From the NCBI GenBank assembly GCA_049515175.1, contig JBEKUI010000042.1:1-21516 (forward strand): a stretch of 21,516 bases of DNA, written 5' to 3'. This DNA comes from JACQNR01 sp049515175 (GTDB lineage Bacteria; Acidobacteriota; Terriglobia; UBA7540). This document shows positions 1 through 7,943 of this stretch, piece by piece. Both the position numbers and the translations under genes were made by a program. A model generated the notes under the pieces. That model had not been told where the DNA came from. It did no database searches and saw nothing but the letters and a program-made list of their open reading frames with translations. Positions within the stretch are counted from its first letter, which is position 1. Each line of letters begins with the position of its first letter.

Positions 1-1
1 G

Positions 2-568
2 CTGGAGAGGAGAATCGAACTGTCGGTTGACCTCACCGAGGAAGGAAACCTTACACGGATGGACCAAGCACCCAAGCTGATCCGGGCTGGGCTCGAACAC
101 CCCATCATTGGCAACGGATTCGGGAAGACTTTGCCCGACTTGATCCGCAGTTTGGATTATCCGTATGCTTATGAACTGCAGACGCTCGCGTTTTTCATGA
201 AAATGGGGATAATCGGTTGTGCGGCGTGGGTTATCTTTCTTGCTTGGATTTGTCGCACCTTGATCGCGATGGGCAAGCGGCTTCCCTCTCGCGGGCATTC
301 TATGATTCTTAGGGGTATGATAGGCGGGGTCGCCGCGTTGTTGTTTGTGGGGTCGATCAATCCCCACATTTCTTCACCGACGGGGATGGCCTACCTGGCT
401 CTTACAGTAGTTGTGGCTGATCTCATGCGACGGCAACTACCCTCGAGGTCGGAAGTGAGGAGTACGGTACCGAGCGTTGCTCTTCCCCATGCCGTTACGT
501 TCAGGCCGGGATATCGCCCCGGTGCGGTGGCCTGGAAGAGGGGCAAGCCCACGCCCTCCGGGCGTTGA
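2..568 (+). CDS. O-antigen ligase/polymerase-like membrane protein, C-terminal part (cut by window edge)
   Basis: The frame is open from the first bases of the window, so the gene begins upstream; 188 residues are visible. The motif HPIIGNGFGKT (about residues 34-44 of the visible part) resembles the P-x-x-G-x-G-F-G loop of O-antigen ligase and Wzy polymerase family proteins. It is followed by a hydrophobic segment starting LAFFMKMGIIGCAAW and a second long hydrophobic stretch, GGVAALLFVGSINPHISS and onward, which together give about three inner-membrane helices. The last 40 residues are polar and rich in Arg and Pro, as in a cytoplasmic tail. Members polymerise repeat units or ligate glycan chains at the periplasmic face. 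Its place ahead of nucleotide-sugar genes fits. Ligase and polymerase cannot be told apart from this fragment. The ATG at 59 is internal to the open frame and is probably not the true start. Confidence 0.72.
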   Translation: MERRIELSVDLTEEGNLTRMDQAPKLIRAGLEHPIIGNGFGKTLPDLIRSLDYPYAYELQTLAFFMKMGIIGCAAWVIFLAWICRTLIAMGKRLPSRGHSMILRGMIGGVAALLFVGSINPHISSPTGMAYLALTVVVADLMRRQLPSRSEVRSTVPSVALPHAVTFRPGYRPGAVAWKRGKPTPSGR

Positions 569-579
569 CCCAGCGTGAG

Positions 580-871
580 ATGAATCCATCAGAAAACACA
601 GTCCCGGTGGGCAACCTTTGTGGCGGCATAGGGACGCGTCTCCGTGAGGAGACGGAATGCTGCCCCAAGCCGATGGTGGAGAACCGGACGGCCGATCCTG
701 CATCAATGCTCGCTCGTCGAGGATTGGACGATCACTCTGAAGGAAGACGGCGAAGCAGTCTTCACCGGAGCTCGCATCAAGTGGGCTGGGCCCTGCGTGA
801 ATGCGGACATATTCATGCTGGCTTCTGGAGATGGCTTGGCCGATATCAATAGCGCCCTGCTCGTCCGGTTT
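580..871 (+). pseudogene. Remnant of glucose-1-phosphate cytidylyltransferase gene
   Basis: This is a broken second copy of the gene that is intact at 4467-5267. The first part reads PVGNLCGGIGTRLREETE followed by a CCPKPMVE match to the intact nucleotide-binding N-terminus (PVAILCGGMGTRLREETE). After PMVE the reading shifts by one base into the next frame. There TGRPIL is directly joined to HQCSLVEDWTITL, so about 52 residues present between GRPIL and HQC in the intact copy are missing. Similarity continues through TGARIK, DIFMLASGDGLADI and LVRF, and stops near 871. The C-terminal half is absent. With a frameshift, an internal deletion and a lost 3' half it cannot make an enzyme. It sits 11 bases after the upstream membrane-protein stop and 16 bases before the start of the next gene. 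Confidence 0.88.
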
Positions 872-887
872 GCGAGGGAGTACGAAA

Positions 888-3080
888 ATGACACGAGGGA
901 ACTTCCGAATCCTGGCCGTCTTGTCTCTGAGTTTAATAGTCTCGAGCTCTCTCTTGGGTCAGCAACCGCAGACCTCGAATGCCGCCAACGGCGCAAATTC
1001 GAGCTACCTACAAGGCGCGGGAACCGGCTATTGGCCAACGGCTGGCGCAGGCTTGACTCTAAACTTGGCTTCTGGCACGGCATTCTGCGGAAGCCCCCAG
1101 AGTCTAGCGACTTACGCCGGCGGGACGCTCAGTATGGCCGGCAACACCACGAACTATGTTTACCTCGACCCGGGAGCGAGCTGCGCCCCGGCCAAAAACA
1201 CCACCGGGTTTGCCTTCGGTCAGGTCCCTGTGGCAAAAGTCGTCACTTCGTCGGGTGCGATCAGTTCAATCACTGATGCTCGGAGCTGGTTTGTTCCGCA
1301 CCCCATTGGGACCGATTCGGGCGGTAAGGCCGTTACGAAATACCTCAACAGCCTGCGCTTCGCCGACCAGTTCTCGGGGGTGACAGGGACAGCGAAACAG
1401 GACGCGTCTATCACGGATATAGGGTCTACATCGGGCCTTGTTCTAGTTCCTCCCGGGACGGGGACCGGCAACGCGACAACCTATCCTAACCATGTCGGTG
1501 TGCTCGATTTTCGGCAGACGGCTGACATCATCGGTGGCTCGACGACCGACCCGGACAGGACGCCTTTGATGCTGCTGGAAAACCATCTGGGCGAGCTGAC
1601 TACCAAGCCGCTCACGGGGACCGTGACCCTGACCAGCGGTTCGACGGCTGTCGCGGGTTCCGGCACCAGCTTCACGACCGAACTCTCCGGCCATCTTGGC
1701 CGCTCCATCAAGCTCGATGCGCACGCTACGACTTGCTGGGCTGAGATAGCCTCTGTCGCGAATGATACAAGCGCCACGCTCAAGTCGAATTACCCATGTG
1801 CTACTGAAACTGGGCCAGCCTCGTACTTCATCACGCAGTTAGGATTCGCCATCAACCTAATAGCTACAGCCGGAACGCCCAACACGGCGGTCGGCGGCGA
1901 AGCGGTCGGTTTCACGGTTGTCGCAAAACGCCCAACAGGATGGCGTGGGCTATACGGGGCCAATATCAATGCAAGCTATAACACAACCCCGGAAGCTGCG
2001 CACGGTCAGGCGATGGGTCTTGAGATCGACTTGAGCAATTTCTCCTCAACTGATCAGGATGTGGCTGGAACGGGGGCAAATTTCTCCTCGGCTTTACACC
2101 TCATCAGCGCAGGGAGCAAGCGCCCCGGTTATGGTCTTTCCATCATCAGCACAGCTGGACCTGCAAACACCAACTCTTTCCAGCGGGGCATTTGGATTGG
2201 GAACTACAGCCAGCAAGGACTGCACATCGACGGCGCGTCTGATCACATTTACATGATTCCATACGCAGACAACTCGAATCCTATGGTTGTTGGGAGAAAT
2301 GCCGTCGATGGTGCCGCGCGCTGGCGGATCAACAACGATGGCTCGGCGCGCTTTGACGGCCCAGTGGGCCTTGCGACCGACAGCCCGAACCCGACAACTC
2401 TGCTTCACGCCTACGTGGCGGCGGACGCACTCAAGATTCCCGTGCGCCTGGAGAACGACAACAACGGCACTGGGACCGTCGCATTGGGTCTGGGGGTAGC
2501 CAACTCCGGCATCGAGGGGTCGAATGTCAAGGCCGGAGTCGCCTTGACGCGGAATTTGTTCAACGGGCGCGGCGATGCTTGCCTATTCAACCGCCTGACC
2601 AACGACGCCCAGGACTTCACGACGAGTGACTGGTTCATATGCAGCCGCGGAGCCGGGAACACAGGGAGAACGGAGATTCAGGCCCAAGGTACGAATCAGG
2701 ATGTCGTCTTGACCCCGTCGGGAGCAGGGAGAGTTACGACCTCTAAGCAGATCCAGACTACCATCGCCACGGGCACTCCTCCATTTTCTGTTTCCAGCAC
2801 CACCCCGGTGGCCAATCTGACGACTGTGCCGCTGACTTACAGCGCTGCTGGGTCGCAGCAGACCGGTGTGCATCTGGTTTACGGCAATTGTAGGATCGGA
2901 ACGGACTGTGGGGTGACCCTGGCAGGCTCGGCGGCATTCAGTGGCATCACCACTTATCGATGCACGGCAAGTGACAACACCGCAGCGAACGCGGTGAAGA
3001 TCGCTCAGAACAGCGGATCAAGCTTTGCTATCACCGGAACGACCTCCCATGTTGTTAGCTATATTTGCGTGGGAAATTAG
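888..3080 (+). CDS. Exported protein with phage tail-fibre-like segments
   Basis: The protein has 730 residues. The ATG at 888 was chosen because GAGGGAG lies 7 bases upstream and the product then starts with a clean Sec signal (MTRGNFR, then the hydrophobic ILAVLSLSLIVSSSLL). The mature part is rich in Gly, Thr, Ser and Asn with few charges. Several segments resemble phage tail-fibre or baseplate proteins. These are a NTTNYVYLDPG ... SITDAR block (about residues 86-132), a GTVTLTSGSTAVAGSGTSF block (from about 244), a VVGRNAVDGAARWRINNDGS-like stretch in the middle, and a C-terminal domain from about 675 with paired cysteines ending in SYICVGN. No catalytic motif was recognised. It lies between a cytidylyltransferase remnant and a sugar methyltransferase. 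A surface or extracellular, possibly glycan-binding or adhesive, role is inference. Assignment to phage ancestry rests on style of sequence, not on a database match. Confidence 0.75.
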   Translation: MTRGNFRILAVLSLSLIVSSSLLGQQPQTSNAANGANSSYLQGAGTGYWPTAGAGLTLNLASGTAFCGSPQSLATYAGGTLSMAGNTTNYVYLDPGASCAPAKNTTGFAFGQVPVAKVVTSSGAISSITDARSWFVPHPIGTDSGGKAVTKYLNSLRFADQFSGVTGTAKQDASITDIGSTSGLVLVPPGTGTGNATTYPNHVGVLDFRQTADIIGGSTTDPDRTPLMLLENHLGELTTKPLTGTVTLTSGSTAVAGSGTSFTTELSGHLGRSIKLDAHATTCWAEIASVANDTSATLKSNYPCATETGPASYFITQLGFAINLIATAGTPNTAVGGEAVGFTVVAKRPTGWRGLYGANINASYNTTPEAAHGQAMGLEIDLSNFSSTDQDVAGTGANFSSALHLISAGSKRPGYGLSIISTAGPANTNSFQRGIWIGNYSQQGLHIDGASDHIYMIPYADNSNPMVVGRNAVDGAARWRINNDGSARFDGPVGLATDSPNPTTLLHAYVAADALKIPVRLENDNNGTGTVALGLGVANSGIEGSNVKAGVALTRNLFNGRGDACLFNRLTNDAQDFTTSDWFICSRGAGNTGRTEIQAQGTNQDVVLTPSGAGRVTTSKQIQTTIATGTPPFSVSSTTPVANLTTVPLTYSAAGSQQTGVHLVYGNCRIGTDCGVTLAGSAAFSGITTYRCTASDNTAANAVKIAQNSGSSFAITGTTSHVVSYICVGN

Positions 3081-3156
3081 GGAGATAAGACCCTCAAGCG
3101 TCGGGCAAGGATGCGTCGAAAGCCAGATCGGAGATTTAGTTTAGAGGATAAGCGTC

Positions 3157-4419
3157 ATGCTCAAGCCTTTGATGAGCGTCCCAAAGCGTCTTGGTGCGCT
3201 TGTAGGCCTAACTGGATACAACTACTACCTGCTGCGGATGCAAAAAAGGCCGGAGTGGATTTATCGAGGTTATGCGAGAATCCCCTTCCGCCAGCTTACT
3301 TTCTCGCCCCCTTGTGAGAACACGCCGTCCGATCTTGTGCTCTGTGAACGGCTTGTCACGGCGTATCGGAAGGCATTGCGAGATACGTCAGAATCACAAG
3401 ACCTTAGTGCGATCTGGTCTGAGAACACCAGACACCACAATACGAAACTAGTTAGCGCGCTGAAACAAGGCGACCCGGCTCCTTTGGCAGGGTTACTAAG
3501 TGCCATGTTCAGGCAGAGTTTTCTGTACGGGATTGCGACGGGAAACTTGTACGTTGATGGTCGAACTCGCATTGGGTCAAGAGTATGGTCGCTGAAGTGC
3601 CTGGATGATCTCGTGTCGCTGGCTGAGAGTCTTGGAGTGGTGCGTACTGAATGCCCCGAACAGGGAGTCCTGGGGTACGCTTTCTGTGATGGTCTCGAAG
3701 CGTTGGTAGCCAAGATCGAGGCCGCTTTGGGCATGCGGATAGGATTCCCCGACGTTGGGGCGCCTTACGGGATTAAGATCGCGGACACGCTCATTACAGT
3801 GGAATCTTCCGAACATATTTACGCTGCGGTCCGGATCAACCAGGCGATAAGATGTCAACTGAAGCCCGAGCGTGCGGCAACGCCGAATATTGTAGAGATT
3901 GGCGGCGGATTTGGAGGAACGGGTTACTGGCTTATGACGCTGAGAAAAATGGCTGGTGGAAGCTATACGATGATCGATCTCCCCCTTGCGAATGTCCTGC
4001 AGGGCTATTTCCTGTCTAAGGTCCTCGGGGAATCGCAAGTCTCGCTTTATGGCGAGTCCAAAACGGGGGATGCTGTGCAAACAACAGTCAGGGTGTTGCC
4101 GACGACCGCTATTCATTCGCTCACCGATTGGTGCGCCGACGTCCTTATCAATCAGAACAGCATGCCGGAAATGCCGGAGCAGGCTGTTGCCGACTACCTC
4201 TGCTGGGCAAGGGACAACCTGCAAGGATTTTTCTACAGTTACAACCAGGAGGCATACTCGCCCGTGAATGGCATTCCCCAGGTTCTCGTTCCTGCGATCA
4301 TCGCACGAGTGGGAGGCTTTAGGCTCTTGAGCAGGAATTGCTCCTGGCTGCGTCGTGGCTACGTTGAAGAAGTCTATGCGCGCGAGGAGGGTTTGACTAA
4401 CCGAACAGGGCAGGGCTAG
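3157..4419 (+). CDS. Putative sugar O-methyltransferase
   Basis: The protein has 420 residues and starts at the ATG at 3157, with AGAGGA about 9 bases upstream. A class I SAM-binding motif is visible at about residues 246-256 (VEIGGGFGGTG), followed by an acidic residue after the next strand (YTMIDLP, about 270-276). The stretch INQNSMPEM at about 331-339 matches my recollection of the 'putative sugar O-methyltransferase' family found in capsule and O-antigen loci. The N-terminal 200 residues are an alpha-helical region without a recognised domain. The likely role is methylation of a hydroxyl on a sugar of the surface glycan, using S-adenosylmethionine in the cytoplasm. The acceptor cannot be named. 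It stands 76 bases after the tail-fibre-like gene and just before the CDP-sugar cassette. Confidence 0.72.
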   Translation: MLKPLMSVPKRLGALVGLTGYNYYLLRMQKRPEWIYRGYARIPFRQLTFSPPCENTPSDLVLCERLVTAYRKALRDTSESQDLSAIWSENTRHHNTKLVSALKQGDPAPLAGLLSAMFRQSFLYGIATGNLYVDGRTRIGSRVWSLKCLDDLVSLAESLGVVRTECPEQGVLGYAFCDGLEALVAKIEAALGMRIGFPDVGAPYGIKIADTLITVESSEHIYAAVRINQAIRCQLKPERAATPNIVEIGGGFGGTGYWLMTLRKMAGGSYTMIDLPLANVLQGYFLSKVLGESQVSLYGESKTGDAVQTTVRVLPTTAIHSLTDWCADVLINQNSMPEMPEQAVADYLCWARDNLQGFFYSYNQEAYSPVNGIPQVLVPAIIARVGGFRLLSRNCSWLRRGYVEEVYAREEGLTNRTGQG

Positions 4420-4466
4420 ACGATCAAATCGCCTTGCCTGGTGACCGCACCTTCAACGAGGGTAAA

Positions 4467-5267
4467 TTGGATTCTATCGGCCAAGAAATCCCAGTCGCAA
4501 TCTTATGCGGTGGCATGGGCACTCGCCTTCGAGAGGAGACGGAATACCGCCCTAAGCCTATGGTCGAGATTGGAGGACGTCCGATCTTATGGCACATCAT
4601 GAAGATTTATGCGCACTATGGATTCAAGCGCTTCATCCTCTGCCTGGGCTACAAAGGCCAGACCATCAAGCAGTACTTTCTCAATTATCAGACCCTGAAT
4701 TGCGATTTCACCATCAAGCTGGGCGCGGAAGAACAACCTGTGGCGCATCAGTGCGGCCCTGGCGACGACTGGACAATCACCCTGGTGGACACCGGTGAGA
4801 CAACGCTGACCGGGGCACGCATCAAGCGGATTGAACCGTTTGTGAAGTCCGACACCTTCATGCTGACTTACGGCGACGGGGTGGCCGACATCGACGTCGG
4901 GCGGCTGGTGAAATTCCACCGCTCACACGGCCGCATCGGCACGGTGACCGGCGTGCGGCCTTACTCGCGTTTTGGCGAACTCGTCATCCAGGATGGCCAA
5001 GTGCATCGGTTCAGTGAGAAGCCGCAAGTGGCCGACGGCATGGTGAATGGTGGGTTCTTTGTTTTCAACCGGAAGTTCTTTGATTATCTCTCCGCCGATG
5101 AATCCTGCGTCCTGGAGCACCAGCCCTTGGAGAGTCTTGCGCGTGACGGCCAGCTCATGGTTTACTTCCACGACGGATTCTGGCAGTGCATGGACACTTA
5201 CCGGGATTTCCTGGCGCTCAATGAGATGTGGAGGAAGAGTCCTGCTTGGAAAGTCTGGAACCCATGA
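4467..5267 (+). CDS. rfbF: Glucose-1-phosphate cytidylyltransferase
   Basis: This enzyme makes CDP-glucose from CTP and glucose 1-phosphate, the entry step to CDP-6-deoxy sugars. The N-terminal nucleotidyltransferase signature AILCGGMGTRLREETE with RPKPMVEIGGRPILWHIMK lies at about residues 11-46, and TYGDGVADID carries the metal-binding Asp. The end is CMDTYRDFLALNEMW, typical of the family. The TTG at 4467 was chosen because GAGGGT sits 5 bases upstream and gives 266 residues, near the usual 257. A TTG at 4434 in the same frame would add 11 residues. The stop overlaps the next start as ATGA, so translation is probably coupled. A wrecked homologue lies at about 580-871. Confidence 0.93.
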   Translation: MDSIGQEIPVAILCGGMGTRLREETEYRPKPMVEIGGRPILWHIMKIYAHYGFKRFILCLGYKGQTIKQYFLNYQTLNCDFTIKLGAEEQPVAHQCGPGDDWTITLVDTGETTLTGARIKRIEPFVKSDTFMLTYGDGVADIDVGRLVKFHRSHGRIGTVTGVRPYSRFGELVIQDGQVHRFSEKPQVADGMVNGGFFVFNRKFFDYLSADESCVLEHQPLESLARDGQLMVYFHDGFWQCMDTYRDFLALNEMWRKSPAWKVWNP

Positions 5268-6259
5268 CCCCTCCTGTAAGTTTCTGGAAGGGAAAACGCG
5301 TCCTGGTCACCGGCGCCACGGGCCTCGTGGGCTCCTGGGTGACGAAAGACTTGGTGGATCGCGGCGCCATGCTCGTCGCGCTGGTGATGGATGCCGACCC
5401 CTATTCTGAACTCTACCGCAGCGGTTACATCCAGCGCATCCATGTGATTAACGGCAGGCTCGAAGACTTTGGGACGGTGGAGCGCGCGATTGTTACTCAC
5501 GAGTGCGATACGGTCATCCATCTGGGCGCGCAGGCTATCGTGACCGTGGCCCAGCGGGCACCACTTGCCACCTTTGAAGCCAACGTGCGCGGGACGTGGA
5601 ACACCCTTGAGGCGTGCCGTCTTCATCCCGACTTGGTCCAACGCGTCGTGGTGGCTTCGAGCGACAAAGCCTATGGCGAACACCCCACGCTCCCTTATAC
5701 GGAGGAGATGCCGCTTCAGGGACGCCAGCCCTATGAAGTCTCTAAGAGCTGCGCGGATCTCATTGCCCAGTCCTACTTTCACACTTACGGCTTGCCCGTC
5801 ACAGTCGCCCGGTGCGGCAACATTTACGGTGGCGGGGATTTGAACTGGACAAGGATTGTGCCGGGAACTATCCGGTCACTTAATCGCGGCGAATCGCCCC
5901 TCATCCGCAGCGATGGCCGATACATTCGCGACTACATCTACGTGAAAGACGTTTCCTCCGCGTATCTTTCCCTCGCGGAGCATCTTCCATCACCTCAGGT
6001 TTGCGGCCAGAGCTTCAACTTCAGTCCGGAATCCCGTGTCACGGTGCTGGAGGTTGTGGAGAAGATCCGACGACTCATGAAGTGCGAAGACATTCAGCCC
6101 ACCGTGCTCAACCAGGCTAAAGGCGAAATCCGGAACCAGTATCTATCATCCGCGAAGGCCCAAAAGGTTCTTCAATGGCGGCCGGCCTACGGGCTCGAGC
6201 GCGGTCTTGTGGAGACCATCGACTGGTACACAGCGTTCCTGGCGGAGGGGTTGAGTTGA
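5264..6259 (+). CDS. rfbG: CDP-glucose 4,6-dehydratase
   Basis: This extended SDR enzyme has 331 residues and converts CDP-glucose to CDP-4-keto-6-deoxyglucose with bound NAD. The Rossmann motif GATGLVG is at residues 17-23. The catalytic YEVSK is at 157-161, preceded by SSDKAYGEH, and RCGNIYGGGDLNWTRIVPG is characteristic of this branch rather than of dTDP-glucose dehydratases. The ATG at 5264 overlaps the rfbF stop by four bases; an in-frame GTG at 5228 would add 12 residues inside rfbF and is less likely. The N-terminus WKGKRVLVTGATGLVGSW matches the usual family start. It works with the cytidylyltransferase before it and the methyltransferase after it. Confidence 0.93.
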   Translation: MTPPVSFWKGKRVLVTGATGLVGSWVTKDLVDRGAMLVALVMDADPYSELYRSGYIQRIHVINGRLEDFGTVERAIVTHECDTVIHLGAQAIVTVAQRAPLATFEANVRGTWNTLEACRLHPDLVQRVVVASSDKAYGEHPTLPYTEEMPLQGRQPYEVSKSCADLIAQSYFHTYGLPVTVARCGNIYGGGDLNWTRIVPGTIRSLNRGESPLIRSDGRYIRDYIYVKDVSSAYLSLAEHLPSPQVCGQSFNFSPESRVTVLEVVEKIRRLMKCEDIQPTVLNQAKGEIRNQYLSSAKAQKVLQWRPAYGLERGLVETIDWYTAFLAEGLS

Positions 6260-7491
6260 GCGCCGTCGGGGGAATGTGTCGTTCCTGTGGGAGTTCCGAC
6301 CTGGAAATGGTGCTCTCGCTTGGCCAGACTCCACTCGCCAACGCTCTGCTCACCGCTGAACAACTGGAGCAGCCCGAAGGGCGTTACCCGCTGGAGTTGG
6401 CCTTCTGCAAGAGCTGCTCGCTGGTCCAAATCCTGGAGACTGTCCCGCCGGAAACGCTCTTTCGGAACTATCTTTACTTTTCCTCGTTTTCCGACACCGT
6501 GTTGCGCCACGCCGAGCAGATTGCCTGCCGGATGATCCAAGCACGCAATCTCGGCAGAGCGAGTCTCGTCGTCGAGGTCGCGAGCAACGACGGCTACCTC
6601 CTTCAGTACTACCGCCAGAGGGGAATTCCGGTGCTTGGCATCGAGCCGGCCGAAAACATCGCCCGCCAGGCTGAAAGCGAGCGCGGCATCCGAACGCTCC
6701 GCGAGTTTTTCGGCAAGGAACTGGCCGCGCGGCTGCGGGAAGAGGGAAAGCGGGCCGACGTTCTGCACGCCAACAATGTGCTGGCGCACGTGGCGGACCT
6801 AGGCGGCGTAGTCGCCGGGATGCAACTCCTCCTCAAGGACAACGGTGTGGCCGTCATCGAGGTCCCCTACGTGAAGGAGATGCTCGACCGCTGCGAGTTC
6901 GACACCATCTACCACGAGCACCTGTGCTACTTCTCGCTGACGGCTCTCGACCGCCTGTTCTCTCGACATGGGTTGGTCATTGAAAGCGTCGAGCGGCTGC
7001 CGATTCACGGCGGTTCGTTGCGGATATTCGCCGTGCCTGAAGTTAGCGCTCGTCGTGTGCCTGCTGTCACCGCCATGTTGGAGGAAGAAGCAGGCTGGGG
7101 CGTGGATCAGCCGGAATCTTATCTAGGTTTCGGCCGTCGCGTGGAGAAGGTGAAGGCCGATTTGAGCCGGCTCCTCCGCGACCTCGCGTCACAGGGAATG
7201 CGCTTGGCCGCCTATGGCGCTGCCGCGAAGGGTGCGACGCTCTTGAACTACTGTGGCATCGGCCGCGACCTGTTGGAATTCGTGGTTGACCGCAGCACTT
7301 ATAAACAGGGCCGATACATGCCGGGCGTCCGGCTGCCGATCTATCCGCCCTCCAAACTCTTGGAAGCAATGCCCGACTACGTTCTTTTGCTGACGTGGAA
7401 TTTTGCCGACGAGATTCTGGAGCAGCAGGGCGAGTATCGCCGGCGGGGTGGCCGGTTCATCATTCCCATCCCGGAACCTCATGTGGTGTAG
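6256..7491 (+). CDS. TylC3/NovU-type sugar C-methyltransferase
   Basis: The protein has 411 residues in three parts. The N-terminal zinc-binding domain has Cys pairs CRSC (8, 11) and CKSC (51, 54). The central SAM domain has VVEVASNDGYLL at about 103-114. The C-terminal Rossmann-like domain includes YGAAAKGATLLNY. The YHEH motif at 219-222 matches the catalytic Tyr/Glu/His region known from the C-3 methyltransferase TcaB9. The enzyme should add a methyl group to C-3 of a 4-keto-6-deoxy nucleotide sugar, here probably the product of the CDP-glucose dehydratase. The TTG at 6256 was chosen because GGCGGAGGGG lies 5 bases upstream and it overlaps the previous stop; the ATG at 6274 would also work and keeps all four cysteines. 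The nucleotide carrier is inferred from neighbours. Confidence 0.88.
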   Translation: MSAVGGMCRSCGSSDLEMVLSLGQTPLANALLTAEQLEQPEGRYPLELAFCKSCSLVQILETVPPETLFRNYLYFSSFSDTVLRHAEQIACRMIQARNLGRASLVVEVASNDGYLLQYYRQRGIPVLGIEPAENIARQAESERGIRTLREFFGKELAARLREEGKRADVLHANNVLAHVADLGGVVAGMQLLLKDNGVAVIEVPYVKEMLDRCEFDTIYHEHLCYFSLTALDRLFSRHGLVIESVERLPIHGGSLRIFAVPEVSARRVPAVTAMLEEEAGWGVDQPESYLGFGRRVEKVKADLSRLLRDLASQGMRLAAYGAAAKGATLLNYCGIGRDLLEFVVDRSTYKQGRYMPGVRLPIYPPSKLLEAMPDYVLLLTWNFADEILEQQGEYRRRGGRFIIPIPEPHVV

Positions 7492-7493
7492 CG

Positions 7494-7943
7494 ATGATTG
7501 ACGGCGTTCAGGTCATTCCCTTGAGGCGCATCCCCGACGAGCGTGGGACCATCCTGCACATGCTCAAGTGCACGGATCCGCACTTCCAGCAGTTCGGCGA
7601 AATCTACTTCTCAACCGTCCACCCGGGCGTGATCAAGGGTTGGCACAAGCACCAGGAGATGACATTGAACTACGCTTGCGTCGAGGGCAGGATTAAGTTG
7701 GTCCTCTATGACGACCGCGAGAATTCTCCGACCAAGGGCGAGTTGATGGAGGTCTTCCTGGGTCCGGACAACTACTCGCTGGTGGTCATACCCCCGGACG
7801 TTTGGAACGGTTTCAAGGGGATGAGCGCTCCTCACGCAGTGGTCGCCAATTGCTGCACACACCCGCATGACCCTTCCCGTTCCTCGCGGATGGACCCGTT
7901 CGACAACTTCATCCCGTACAAGTGGGAGGTGAAACACCAATAG
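7494..7943 (+). CDS. RmlC-like nucleotide-sugar epimerase (cupin)
   Basis: The protein has 149 residues and is shorter than true dTDP-4-dehydrorhamnose 3,5-epimerases (about 180). The family features seen are RRIPDERGTILHM near the start, GWHKHQEMTLNY with the cupin histidines (about 44-55), GRIKLVLYDDR, and a proline-rich PPDVWNGFKGM turn. The expected role is epimerisation at C-5, or C-3 and C-5, of the 4-keto sugar made by the preceding enzymes. Because C-3 should already be methylated, C-5 is the more likely centre; this is inference. It starts two bases after the methyltransferase stop and ends directly before the reductase start, so it belongs to the same operon. Confidence 0.85.
   Translation: MIDGVQVIPLRRIPDERGTILHMLKCTDPHFQQFGEIYFSTVHPGVIKGWHKHQEMTLNYACVEGRIKLVLYDDRENSPTKGELMEVFLGPDNYSLVVIPPDVWNGFKGMSAPHAVVANCCTHPHDPSRSSRMDPFDNFIPYKWEVKHQ

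Noticed and set aside
3081..3104. Possible terminator after the tail-fibre-like gene (AGGG-N8-CCCT)
   Set aside because: The stem is only four base pairs with no T-run.
3577..4224. Minus-strand open frame of 215 codons
   Set aside because: It lies opposite the sugar methyltransferase and shows no known motif.
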